Assembly (NCBI RefSeq): GCF_041928815.1
Contig: NZ_JBHFEI010000012.1
Span: forward strand, 1-64,000
Length of the DNA: 64,000 bases
Direction of reading: 5' to 3'
Source: JBHFEI01 sp041928815
GTDB taxonomy: Bacteria > Pseudomonadota > Alphaproteobacteria > Rhizobiales > Rhizobiaceae
Below the pieces are notes generated by a model, which did not search any database, had not been told where the DNA came from, and saw only the letters and a list, made by a program, of their open reading frames with translations. Every line of letters begins with the position of its first letter. Position 1 is the stretch's first letter. Positions 33,313-40,680 of this stretch are shown here, piece after piece. Made by a program: the position numbers and the translations under genes.

Positions 33313-34788
33313 TCAGAGCCAGAAATGGCCGGCGTTGAAGGTAAGGTTGCCCACGACCGTGATCATCATGTCCGGCGTCGGATCGTTGTTGGTATTGAAG
33401 GTCAGGATGGTGATGTTTCCGGCGGTCTGCTGGCGGATCTCGCCGGCCGAGAAGATCCCGTCGGTATCGAAAACGAAGGCCTGGTTGCCGGCGACCGTCT
33501 CGTTGGCGTCGATGGCGGAAACGTCGAACCGGTCCCCCGCCGAGAAGTCATTGACCTGGTCCGCATTGCCGATGCCGTAGGGCGACTCTTTCACCGACCG
33601 GAACTCGAAGACGTCGTTTCCGCCACCGCCGATCAGCGTGTCCTGGCCGAGGCCGCCGTTCAGGCGGTCGTTGCCGTCGCCCCCCTCGAGCCGGTCGTTT
33701 CCGCCCAAGCCGGAGAGCTGGTCGTTGCCGCCGAGCCCCTGCAGCGTGTTGGCGACGCTGTTTCCGGCGATCTCGTTGGCAAGGCTGTTGCCGGTGGCGC
33801 GGACCGGCGGCGCGCCGGTGAGGCTGGACGGCGCGTCCGTCAGCGTCAGGTGCTCGACATTGTCGCCGAGCGTGAAATCTATCGAGGAATAGACTCGGTC
33901 GATGCCGGCACCGGCGGCCTCGACGAGCGAGTCGCGGAAATTGTCGACATAATAGGTGTCGTTGCCCGCGCCTCCTTCCATCCGGTCGGCGAAGGTGCCG
34001 CCGTCGAGGATATCGTTGCCGTCGCCGCCAAAGAGCTGGTCGAGACCGGCGCCGCCGCGCAGGGTGTCGTTGCCGCCAAGGCCGCTCAGGACGTTGTTGC
34101 CGTCGTTGCCGGTGATCAGGTTGGCAAGCGCATTGCCCGTGCCGTTGATATGCGGGGCGGCATAGCCTGTCCCCGTCAGCTTCAGGTCCTCGACGTTCTG
34201 CCCGAGCGCCCAGTTGATCGCGCTCTCGACCGTGTCTCGTCCCTCGTTCGCCCGCTCAATCACCATGTCGCCGAAAGTGTCGACGATGTAGATGTCGTCG
34301 CCGGACCCGCCGAGCATCGTGTCGGCGCCGGTGCCGCCGTCGATATAGTCGTTGCCGCCGAAGGCCTCGACATAGTCGTCGTTCTGGCCGAGGAAGAAGG
34401 CGTCGCCATAGCCGCTGCCGAAGGCATAGTCGACATGCTTGGACCCGGCGCTGTTGTCCTGGCCAAAGATGACCTGCCCGCTCGCCGCGAGCGTGTAATT
34501 GTGGATGTCGGCATTCCAGGACACGCTTTCGCCGCTCTTCGAATTGCCGGCAAAGAAGTTCAGCCTGTGCAGGCCCTGGCTCAGCACGGCGCTGCCGCTG
34601 TAGGAGAAGGTGCCTGCCTTGACGCCGCTCGCCAGCACCTCGCCGTCGAAATCGAGCCCGTAGTAGAAGACCTTCGACATGTAATGCGTGACCGGATCGA
34701 CATACATCGAGATGGACGCGACGATGTCCGCGCTGAACACGCCGGTCGCGGGATTGAAGGCAAGGTTCTTGATGAGCGTCGCCGTCAT
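33313..34788 (-). CDS. RTX calcium-binding repeat protein with short non-repeat N-terminal domain
   Basis: 491 residues. The first 115 or so (MTATLIKNLAFNPATGVFSA, DPVTHYMSKVFYYGLDFDGE) form a beta-rich domain with no recognised family. RTX repeats then alternate with the long module (GDDIYIVDTFGDMVIERANE, GNALANLITGNDGNNVLSGL) to about 400. The C-terminal cap (QVNDFSAGDRFDVSAIDAN) is typical of serralysin-type tails. The very end, NLTFNAGHFWL, is an unusual form of the type I secretion tail. GGGGGATT lies before the ATG. No secretion genes are adjacent. Repeat elements lie on both sides of the gene. Confidence 0.88.
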   Translation of the reverse strand: MTATLIKNLAFNPATGVFSADIVASISMYVDPVTHYMSKVFYYGLDFDGEVLASGVKAGTFSYSGSAVLSQGLHRLNFFAGNSKSGESVSWNADIHNYTLAASGQVIFGQDNSAGSKHVDYAFGSGYGDAFFLGQNDDYVEAFGGNDYIDGGTGADTMLGGSGDDIYIVDTFGDMVIERANEGRDTVESAINWALGQNVEDLKLTGTGYAAPHINGTGNALANLITGNDGNNVLSGLGGNDTLRGGAGLDQLFGGDGNDILDGGTFADRMEGGAGNDTYYVDNFRDSLVEAAGAGIDRVYSSIDFTLGDNVEHLTLTDAPSSLTGAPPVRATGNSLANEIAGNSVANTLQGLGGNDQLSGLGGNDRLEGGDGNDRLNGGLGQDTLIGGGGNDVFEFRSVKESPYGIGNADQVNDFSAGDRFDVSAIDANETVAGNQAFVFDTDGIFSAGEIRQQTAGNITILTFNTNNDPTPDMMITVVGNLTFNAGHFWL

Positions 34789-35108
34789 GGCAATCCCCCG
34801 AAGTGTTTAACGATTTATCCACTATGTTCTAAAACAGCGATACTGCGGCCGGACGGGAAGCGGAAGATGGATTCCCGATCCGGGCCCCTCTTTGCCGAAA
34901 GATGGTTACCGGCGGCGGCGCGCAGTCCTGGTGCGTGTCCGTTGAGATCCGGATCGGATGTGGCGTCCGGACCTTGGAGCACGTCCGGCGAATCTCGGTC
35001 CACCGAACGTGCCCTCTCCTTTTGTTCGTGCCGCATCGTCCGACGCCGAAGCGATCCCGCTTCGGCCGGACATGCGTCAAGGCCGCCGCAAGCCGCGGTC
35101 GCGTCGGG
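34789..35108. other. 320-bp intergenic region between RTX and farnesyl diphosphate synthase genes
   Basis: No gene. It contains the promoter of the RTX gene at its left end, with an AT-rich patch near 34805-34835, and mosaic repeat copy C in the right half. Confidence 0.7.
34949..35075. repeat. Mosaic palindromic repeat, copy C
   Basis: Modules: CCGGATCGGATGTGGCGTCC plus GGA at 34949-34971, 22 of 23 identical to copy A; a hairpin at 34979-35012 with arms GCACGTCCGG and CCGAACGTGC; and the 43-bp quasi-palindrome at 35033-35075, about 35 of 43 identical to copy B in the same orientation. The order of the outer modules is opposite to copy B, so the parts are shuffled. Confidence 0.87.
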
Positions 35109-36023
35109 TCAATGGGTGCGGCTTGCGACGAAACGGGCCGCCTCGACGAGGATCGCCGCCCGCGTGCCGTAGGGCGCAAGCAGCGCTTCCGCTTCGCCGA
35201 CCAGCCGTTCGAGCGCCTGCTCCGCCCAGGCCTGGCCGTGCAGTAAGACCAGCGTGCCCTTGCCGCGCGCGGCGTCTTTCCCGGTCGCCTTGCCCAGCGT
35301 CGCGCTGTCGGCGGTGAGATCCAGGAGGTCGTCGGCAAGCTGGAAGGCGAGGCCGAGCGTCTCGCCGAAGCGGCGCAGCCGGAGGCGCTCGGCAGCCTCT
35401 GCCCCGGCAAGGATCGCGCCCGCCTCGCAGGCGAAGCGCAGGAGCGCCCCGGTCTTCATCGCCTGAAGCGTGACGATGCCCTCTTCGCCGGGCGGCGCGG
35501 TTTCCGCCGCGAGATCGAGCGCCTGGCCGCCGGCCATGCCGCCGACACCGGCGGCGCGGGCGAGCGCCAGGACCAGCGCCGTCTTCTCCGCATCCGGCAG
35601 AGGCGTCTCCGGCGCCGCCAGCAGGTCGAAGGCGAAGGTCAGCAGGCTGTCGCCGGCAAGGATCGCCGTCGCCTCGTCGAACTTGACATGGACCGTGGGC
35701 TGCCCGCGCCGCAGCGCATCGTCGTCCATCGCCGGAAGGTCGTCATGGACGAGCGAATAGCAATGGACGCATTCGAGCGCCGCGCCGACCCGGAGAGCGG
35801 CTTGCCGATCGCCACCAAGCAGCGCCGCCGTCTCCATCACCAGAAAGGGCCGCAGCCGCTTGCCGCCGTTGAGCACGGCATGGCGCATGGCCGCGAGCAG
35901 CCGCTCGGGGCGGACCCGCTCGCCCTCGGCCGGCCGGTCGGCGAGACTTGCCGAAAGGCAGGCCTCGACAGCGCGGGCGCTGTCGGCCAGTCTTTGCCGG
36001 AAGAGCGTGATCGTGTCGGTCAT
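35109..36023 (-). CDS. ispA: Farnesyl diphosphate synthase (polyprenyl synthetase)
   Basis: 304 residues from the ATG at 36023; an upstream open frame to 36224 overlaps mtgA and is not conserved. It condenses IPP with DMAPP and GPP to farnesyl diphosphate. Motifs in order: NGGKRLRPFLVMETA, the first Asp-rich motif HDDLPAMDDDALRRGQPT, MAGGQALDLAAE, KTGALLRFACE, and the second Asp-rich LADDLLDLT. The FARM form with two residues between Asp pairs is the short-chain bacterial type. It is divergent from mtgA. In this group the gene often sits apart from dxs, as here. Confidence 0.93.
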   Translation of the reverse strand: MTDTITLFRQRLADSARAVEACLSASLADRPAEGERVRPERLLAAMRHAVLNGGKRLRPFLVMETAALLGGDRQAALRVGAALECVHCYSLVHDDLPAMDDDALRRGQPTVHVKFDEATAILAGDSLLTFAFDLLAAPETPLPDAEKTALVLALARAAGVGGMAGGQALDLAAETAPPGEEGIVTLQAMKTGALLRFACEAGAILAGAEAAERLRLRRFGETLGLAFQLADDLLDLTADSATLGKATGKDAARGKGTLVLLHGQAWAEQALERLVGEAEALLAPYGTRAAILVEAARFVASRTH

Positions 36024-36171
36024 CGCGGTTGTTTGCCATGGCGGGCCGCCCCAGGCAACGGCAATCGCGCGTTCGGGGGGCGGCCATTCGCAGTCGGGAG
36101 GGGCGGGACCGTCTTCAACTTTGCGCCCCGATGCCCTATGAGACGAAAGGCAGCACTGAGGCGGGAGACAT

Positions 36172-36945
36172 TTGGATATCCAACCCGAAACACGCGAACC
36201 GGGCACGGAGCCGGCGACGGACACGGCCGGCGGGGAACGACCGGGGCGGAGACCCGGCGTGACCGGCTTCCTGCGCCGGAACCTGCGCCGGATGGTGCTG
36301 GCCGCGGTGGCGCTGGTGCTGCTGCCCTACGCGCTGATCCTGCTTTACGCGCCGTCCTTCGTCCACCCGGTCTCGACGCTGATGCTGCGCGACGTCGTGC
36401 TGCTGGGCGGCTACGACCGGCGCTGGGTGCCGCTCGACGACATCGCGCCGACGCTGGTGCAGTCGGTGATGATGTCGGAGGACGGCCAGTACTGTTCCCA
36501 TGGCGGCGTCGACTGGGTGCAGCTTCGCGGCGTCGTCAACGACGCGCTCGACGGCGAATCGACGCGCGGCGCCAGCACGATCGCCATGCAGACATCGAAG
36601 AACCTCTTTCTCTGGAACGGACGCTCCTTCCTGCGCAAGGGCATGGAACTGCCGCTGGCGCTCGCCGCCGATCTCGTCTGGAGCAAGCGGCGCACGATGG
36701 AGATCTATCTGAACGTGGCGGAATGGGGCCCGGGCATCTTCGGCATCGAGGCCGCGGCCCAGCATCATTTCGGCGTCTCGGCCGCACGGCTCAGCCGCCA
36801 GCAGGCCGCCCTTCTCGCCGTCTCCCTGCCCAATCCCTTCACCCGCGTCGCCAGCAAGCCGGGCAGGGGGATGAAGCGGCTCGCCGGTCTGATCGAACGC
36901 CGCGCCCGCGCCTCGGGCGAATTCATCACCTGCATCTATGGGTAG
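36172..36945 (+). CDS. mtgA: Monofunctional peptidoglycan glycosyltransferase
   Basis: 257 residues from a TTG at 36172 preceded by GGGAGA; no ATG is available before the membrane helix. A cytoplasmic tail and one helix (VLAAVALVLLPYALILLYA, about 42-60) anchor a family GT51 domain. VMMSEDGQYCSHGGVDW holds the catalytic glutamate, then RGASTIAMQTSKNLFLW and YLNVAEWGPGIFGIEAAA. It polymerises lipid II into glycan strands. It is divergent from ispA, whose product feeds undecaprenyl phosphate synthesis, so the pairing is sensible though not necessarily functional. Confidence 0.95.
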   Translation: MDIQPETREPGTEPATDTAGGERPGRRPGVTGFLRRNLRRMVLAAVALVLLPYALILLYAPSFVHPVSTLMLRDVVLLGGYDRRWVPLDDIAPTLVQSVMMSEDGQYCSHGGVDWVQLRGVVNDALDGESTRGASTIAMQTSKNLFLWNGRSFLRKGMELPLALAADLVWSKRRTMEIYLNVAEWGPGIFGIEAAAQHHFGVSAARLSRQQAALLAVSLPNPFTRVASKPGRGMKRLAGLIERRARASGEFITCIYG

Positions 36946-37020
36946 GATCAGGCCTTTTCATTGGCCTGCCGCGGGCGCCGTGCCTATCCTCGGATCGTTC
37001 CAGCCACCAAGGACGTCTCG

Positions 37021-37668
37021 ATGACCGGCCTCCACCTCTATATAGGCAACAAGAACTATTCCTCCTGGTCGCTTCGCCCCTGGCTCGCGATGACGGCGAC
37101 CGGCATTCCCTTCACCGAAACGCTCATTCCCTTCGATTTCCCGGCCGGCAATCCGCGTTTCCGGGAGATCTCGCCGACCGGCCGCGTGCCGGTGCTGCAT
37201 CATGGCGACCTGCGGATCTCGGAATCGCTCGCCATCATCGAATATGTCGCCGAGCTCTACCCCGACGCCGGGCTCTGGCCGGGCGACGCCAAGGCGCGGG
37301 CGACCGCGCGCAGCATCTCCACGGAGATGGTGGCGGGTTTTCGCGCGTTGCGCAACGCCTGCCCGATGAACCTGCGCCGGCCGAAGGAAAGGATCGTGCT
37401 CTCGGAGAACGTCGATGGCGACGTGGCGCGGATCGGGACGATCTGGCGCGAGGCGCTTGCCGCCTCCGGCGGCCCGTTTCTTTTCGGCGCCTTCGGCGCG
37501 GCGGACGCGATGTTCGCGCCGGTCGTCACCCGCTTCGACACCTACCGGCTGGTCGACGATCCGCGCACGCTCGCCTACATGGATGCGGTGATGGATCATC
37601 CGGCCTTCCGCCTCTGGCACGACGCGGCGCTGAAGGAACCCTGGATCGTTCCGGAGGACGAGGTCTGA
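37021..37668 (+). CDS. Glutathione S-transferase family protein
   Basis: 215 residues from the ATG at 37021 with AAGGACG before it; the longer frame from 36961 is rejected. The thioredoxin-like N-terminal domain LYIGNKNYSSWSLRPWLAM, with Ser in the usual active position, and GRVPVLHHGDLRISESLAI-type cis-proline loop are typical. A helical C-terminal domain follows (FLFGAFGAADAMFAPVVTRF). These proteins join glutathione to electrophiles or have other thiol functions; the substrate is unknown. It lies between mtgA and rpmF on the same strand. Confidence 0.9.
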   Translation: MTGLHLYIGNKNYSSWSLRPWLAMTATGIPFTETLIPFDFPAGNPRFREISPTGRVPVLHHGDLRISESLAIIEYVAELYPDAGLWPGDAKARATARSISTEMVAGFRALRNACPMNLRRPKERIVLSENVDGDVARIGTIWREALAASGGPFLFGAFGAADAMFAPVVTRFDTYRLVDDPRTLAYMDAVMDHPAFRLWHDAALKEPWIVPEDEV

Positions 37669-37824
37669 ACCCGCACCCTCCACCGTCAGAAATAATCCTG
37701 TGAGGGACTGGCCAAGCGGGTGCAACGCATGTATAAGCCGCGCCAAATCCCGATATGAATGTCTGTTTCTGTCGGCCTTGACAGGCCAGAAGCCGGCATG
37801 GACCGACAAGTGGAGTTCTAGACC

Positions 37825-38010
37825 ATGGCTGTACCGAAGAGAAAAACGAGCCCGTCGCGCCGCGGCATGCGTCGCTCCGCCGACGCGCTGAAGGCGCCGA
37901 CCTACATCGAAGACAAGAATTCGGGCGAACTGCGCCGCCCGCACCATATCGACCTGAAGACCGGCATGTATCGCGGCCGCCAGGTGCTGACGCCGAAGGA
38001 AAATGCGTAA
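37825..38010 (+). CDS. rpmF: 50S ribosomal protein L32
   Basis: 61 residues. MAVPKRKTSPSRRGMRRSADAL is the diagnostic L32 N-terminus. This form lacks the zinc-binding cysteine pairs of some L32 proteins, so it is the zinc-independent alphaproteobacterial version, ending RGRQVLTPKENA. It is preceded by GTGGAGTTCTAGACC, giving a weak ribosome binding site, and followed by an intrinsic terminator at 38055. Confidence 0.97.
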   Translation: MAVPKRKTSPSRRGMRRSADALKAPTYIEDKNSGELRRPHHIDLKTGMYRGRQVLTPKENA

Positions 38011-38054
38011 CGCCACGCGCCGTTCTTTCGCCGGAATGCGATGATGCTTTCGAG

Positions 38055-38076
38055 GGGCCGGATTTTCCGGCCCTTT
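38055..38076 (+). terminator. Rho-independent terminator of rpmF
   Basis: GGGCCGGA (38055-38062) pairs with TCCGGCCC (38066-38073) across a TTT loop and is followed by three T residues. Short but GC-rich; it ends about 35 bp before the next ATG. Confidence 0.7.
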
Positions 38077-38110
38077 GCATGTGCGCGCGCACGCGCTGGA
38101 AAGAGATCCG

Positions 38111-38518
38111 ATGATTGCCGCCATCCCGCTGCTGCTCGTCCCCTTCGCCCTCTACAACCTGGCGATGACCGGCCTCCTCGGCGCCGGCGGCACTGCGGCG
38201 CTCGATGGCGAGATCATGGCGCTGTCGATGCTTTCGGGCGCTACCTGGACGATGAACCTCGGCGATCTCCTGATCGTGGTCGCGCTGGCCCTGCTGTTCG
38301 TCGAGATCCTGAAGGCCACGCGCACCAGTTCCAAGACGCTGATGGACCATCTCCTGTCGATGCTGCTCTTCATCGGCTTCCTCGTCGAATTCCTGCTCGT
38401 GCCCCAGGCGGCGACGCAGATCTTCTTTATCCTGATGCTCATCGCCTTCATCGACGTCATCGCCGGTTTCTCGATCTCGATGCGCGCGGCCGGTCGCGAC
38501 GTCTCGATCGGCCTCTGA
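38111..38518 (+). CDS. Small inner-membrane protein of unknown function
   Basis: 135 residues from the ATG at 38111 (AAGAGATCC upstream). Four hydrophobic segments are evident: IAAIPLLLVPFALYNLAM at the start, LGDLLIVVALALLFVEIL, LLSMLLFIGFLVEFLLV, and IFFILMLIAFIDVIAGF. Short hydrophilic loops and no cysteines or charged catalytic residues are seen. I do not recognise a named family. Similar four-helix proteins are annotated as hypothetical in rhizobia. It lies between rpmF and leuB. Confidence 0.8.
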   Translation: MIAAIPLLLVPFALYNLAMTGLLGAGGTAALDGEIMALSMLSGATWTMNLGDLLIVVALALLFVEILKATRTSSKTLMDHLLSMLLFIGFLVEFLLVPQAATQIFFILMLIAFIDVIAGFSISMRAAGRDVSIGL

Positions 38519-38615
38519 GCGTCGGGGCCGGACCCGGACGGCCGATCCCTTGAACTGAGGGGGCGCGGCGGCTAAGACGGGCCCGCATTTCACACATTCG
38601 CAAAGGGATCGCCCC

Positions 38616-39728
38616 ATGACAGCGCGCACAGTGTTTCTCCTGCCCGGCGACGGGATCGGCCCGGAAGCCATGGCGGAGGTCCGCAAGATCATCGGCTTCC
38701 TGAACGCGGAGAAGGGTGCGGGCTTCGTCACCGACGAGGGCCTCGTCGGCGGCAGCGCCTATGACGCCCATGGCGCCGCCATCTCCGAGGGCGACATGGC
38801 GAAGGCGATGGCGGCGGATGCCGTCCTGTTCGGCGCCGTCGGCGGGCCGAAATGGGATGCCGTTCCCTATGACGTGCGTCCGGAGGCAGGACTGCTGCGG
38901 CTGCGCAAGGATCTCGAACTTTTCGCCAATCTCCGTCCGGCGATCTGCTATCCCGCACTCGCCTCGGCCTCGTCGCTGCGCCCCGAGGTCGTCGAGGGCC
39001 TCGACATCCTGATCGTGCGCGAACTGACCGGCGGCGTCTATTTCGGCGAGCCCAAGGAGATCATCGACCTCGGCAACGGCCAGAAGCGCGGCATCGACAC
39101 CCAGGTCTACGACACCTACGAGATCGAGCGCATCGCCGGCGTCGCCTTCGAGCTGGCGCGCACGCGGCGCAACCAGGTCTGCTCGATGGAGAAGCGCAAC
39201 GTCATGAAGTCGGGCGTGCTCTGGAACGAGGTGGTGACCGCCACCCACAAGGCGCGCTATCCGGACGTCGAGCTGTCGCACATGCTGGCCGATGCCGGCG
39301 GCATGCAGCTCGTGCGCTGGCCGAAGCAGTTCGACGTCATCGTCACCGACAACCTCTTCGGCGACATGCTCTCCGACGTCGCCGCCATGCTGACCGGCTC
39401 GCTCGGCATGCTGCCCTCCGCCTCGCTCGGCGCGCCAGAGCCGAAGACCGGCAAGCGCAAGGCGCTTTACGAGCCGGTGCACGGCTCGGCTCCCGACATC
39501 GCCGGCAAGGGCATCGCCAACCCGATCGCCATGATCGCCTCTTTCGCCATGTGCCTGCGCTATTCCTTCAGCATGATCGCGGAGGCCGACGCGCTGGAAA
39601 AGGCGATCTCCGCCGTACTCGACAGCGGCATCCGCACCGCCGACATCATGGCCGACGGCGCCCGCCAGGTCGGCACCACCGAGATGGGCGACGCGATCCT
39701 CGCCGAGTTCAAGGCGCTTTCGGCCTGA
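38616..39728 (+). CDS. leuB: 3-Isopropylmalate dehydrogenase
   Basis: 370 residues. It oxidatively decarboxylates 3-isopropylmalate with NAD in leucine synthesis. LLPGDGIGPEAMAEV opens the fold, GAVGGPKWD is the substrate-phosphate-like loop, RKDLELFANLRPA and VRELTGGVYFGEP form the active site, DNLFGDMLSDVA supplies metal-binding aspartates, and EPVHGSAPDIAGKGIANP is the cofactor-binding signature. It stands as a single transcription unit with a terminator at 39747. No leuCD genes are nearby. Confidence 0.97.
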   Translation: MTARTVFLLPGDGIGPEAMAEVRKIIGFLNAEKGAGFVTDEGLVGGSAYDAHGAAISEGDMAKAMAADAVLFGAVGGPKWDAVPYDVRPEAGLLRLRKDLELFANLRPAICYPALASASSLRPEVVEGLDILIVRELTGGVYFGEPKEIIDLGNGQKRGIDTQVYDTYEIERIAGVAFELARTRRNQVCSMEKRNVMKSGVLWNEVVTATHKARYPDVELSHMLADAGGMQLVRWPKQFDVIVTDNLFGDMLSDVAAMLTGSLGMLPSASLGAPEPKTGKRKALYEPVHGSAPDIAGKGIANPIAMIASFAMCLRYSFSMIAEADALEKAISAVLDSGIRTADIMADGARQVGTTEMGDAILAEFKALSA

Positions 39729-39746
39729 GGCGAGACCGATGACGAC

Positions 39747-39784
39747 AAACCCCGGAGGCTACAGGGCCTTCCGGGGTTCTTTTG
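39747..39784 (+). terminator. Rho-independent terminator of leuB
   Basis: AACCCCGGAGG pairs with CCTTCCGGGGTT with one bulged base, followed by CTTTTG. It lies 19 bp after the leuB stop. Confidence 0.8.
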
Positions 39785-39873
39785 TCGCAGCGCCTTGAAA
39801 AGAGCGCGCCGCTCGACACATGCACGGACATCGCCCGGCGAGACCGCCGGCCTCTTCCACCGCAAGGGATCCG

Positions 39874-40575
39874 ATGCACCGACCGCTCTCCTCATCCGCC
39901 TGGCTGCTGCTTGCGACCGTGCTGCTGGTCGCCGCGCTCGTGCCCTTCGATGCGACCCTGTCGCAGCGGGCCCAGGCGCTGCCGCCCTCGATCGTCGCCT
40001 TCAACGCCGGCATCACCGATTTCGGCACCTTCGCCTGGATGATCTACGGTTCCGGCACGCTGGTGATCGTCGGCTACATCGCGACGCGCGTCGCGCTCGG
40101 CGACACGCTGGCGCAGAAGCTGCGCACCGCCCGCCGCCTCTCCCTCTACTTCTTCGTCACGATCGGCAGCGCCAGCGCCATCGTGCACCTGCTGAAGTTC
40201 CTGATCGGCCGGGCACGGCCCGAACTCTTCGCCGACTACGGCGCCTACAGCCTCACCCCCTTTGCCGGCGGCTGGCTGTTCGAAAGTTTCCCCTCGGGTC
40301 ACTCGACGGCCGTCGGCGCCTTTTTCGGCGCCTTCTCCATGCTGGCGCCGCGGCTGCGCATCCTGTTCGCGCTCGGAGCGCTGACGATCGGCGTCACCCG
40401 CGTCGTCGTCGGCGCCCACTATCCAAGCGACGTCGCCGCCGGGCTTCTGCTCGGCCTCTGGACGGCGGTGATGACCGCCTTCGTCTTCGCCGGCCGCAAC
40501 TGGCTCTTCCGCCTCGATGCGTCCGGCTGGCCGCGGCCGAAGAGGGCGAGCCAGGCGGAGCCGCCGGCCGCCTGA
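39874..40575 (+). CDS. PAP2-family membrane phosphatase
   Basis: 233 residues from the ATG at 39874 (AAGGGA upstream); an earlier ATG at 39820 lacks a site. Five to six membrane helices. The three PAP2 motifs are present: KFLIGRARPELF, FPSGHSTAVGAFFG and RVVVGAHYPSDV, giving the phosphate-binding Lys/Arg and catalytic histidines. It likely acts on lipid phosphates such as undecaprenyl diphosphate or lipid A at the periplasmic face; the exact substrate cannot be told. It is tail-to-tail with an MHS transporter across a perfect palindrome. Confidence 0.9.
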   Translation: MHRPLSSSAWLLLATVLLVAALVPFDATLSQRAQALPPSIVAFNAGITDFGTFAWMIYGSGTLVIVGYIATRVALGDTLAQKLRTARRLSLYFFVTIGSASAIVHLLKFLIGRARPELFADYGAYSLTPFAGGWLFESFPSGHSTAVGAFFGAFSMLAPRLRILFALGALTIGVTRVVVGAHYPSDVAAGLLLGLWTAVMTAFVFAGRNWLFRLDASGWPRPKRASQAEPPAA

Positions 40576-40606
40576 CGAAAGCTTGAGAAAACAACCCTCC
40601 AGAACG

Positions 40607-40640
40607 ACAAGGGGCCGGACGCATGCGTCCGGCCCCTTGT
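40607..40640. terminator. Perfect 34-bp palindrome, bidirectional terminator between convergent genes
   Basis: ACAAGGGGCCGGACGCATGC continues into its exact reverse complement, ending at 40640. The T-runs are poor on both sides, but the location between two gene ends fits a shared terminator. Confidence 0.7.
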
Positions 40641-40680
40641 CTCTCGTCTGTGTCTCTCGCCTGTCGTGCGACGCGGTGGC

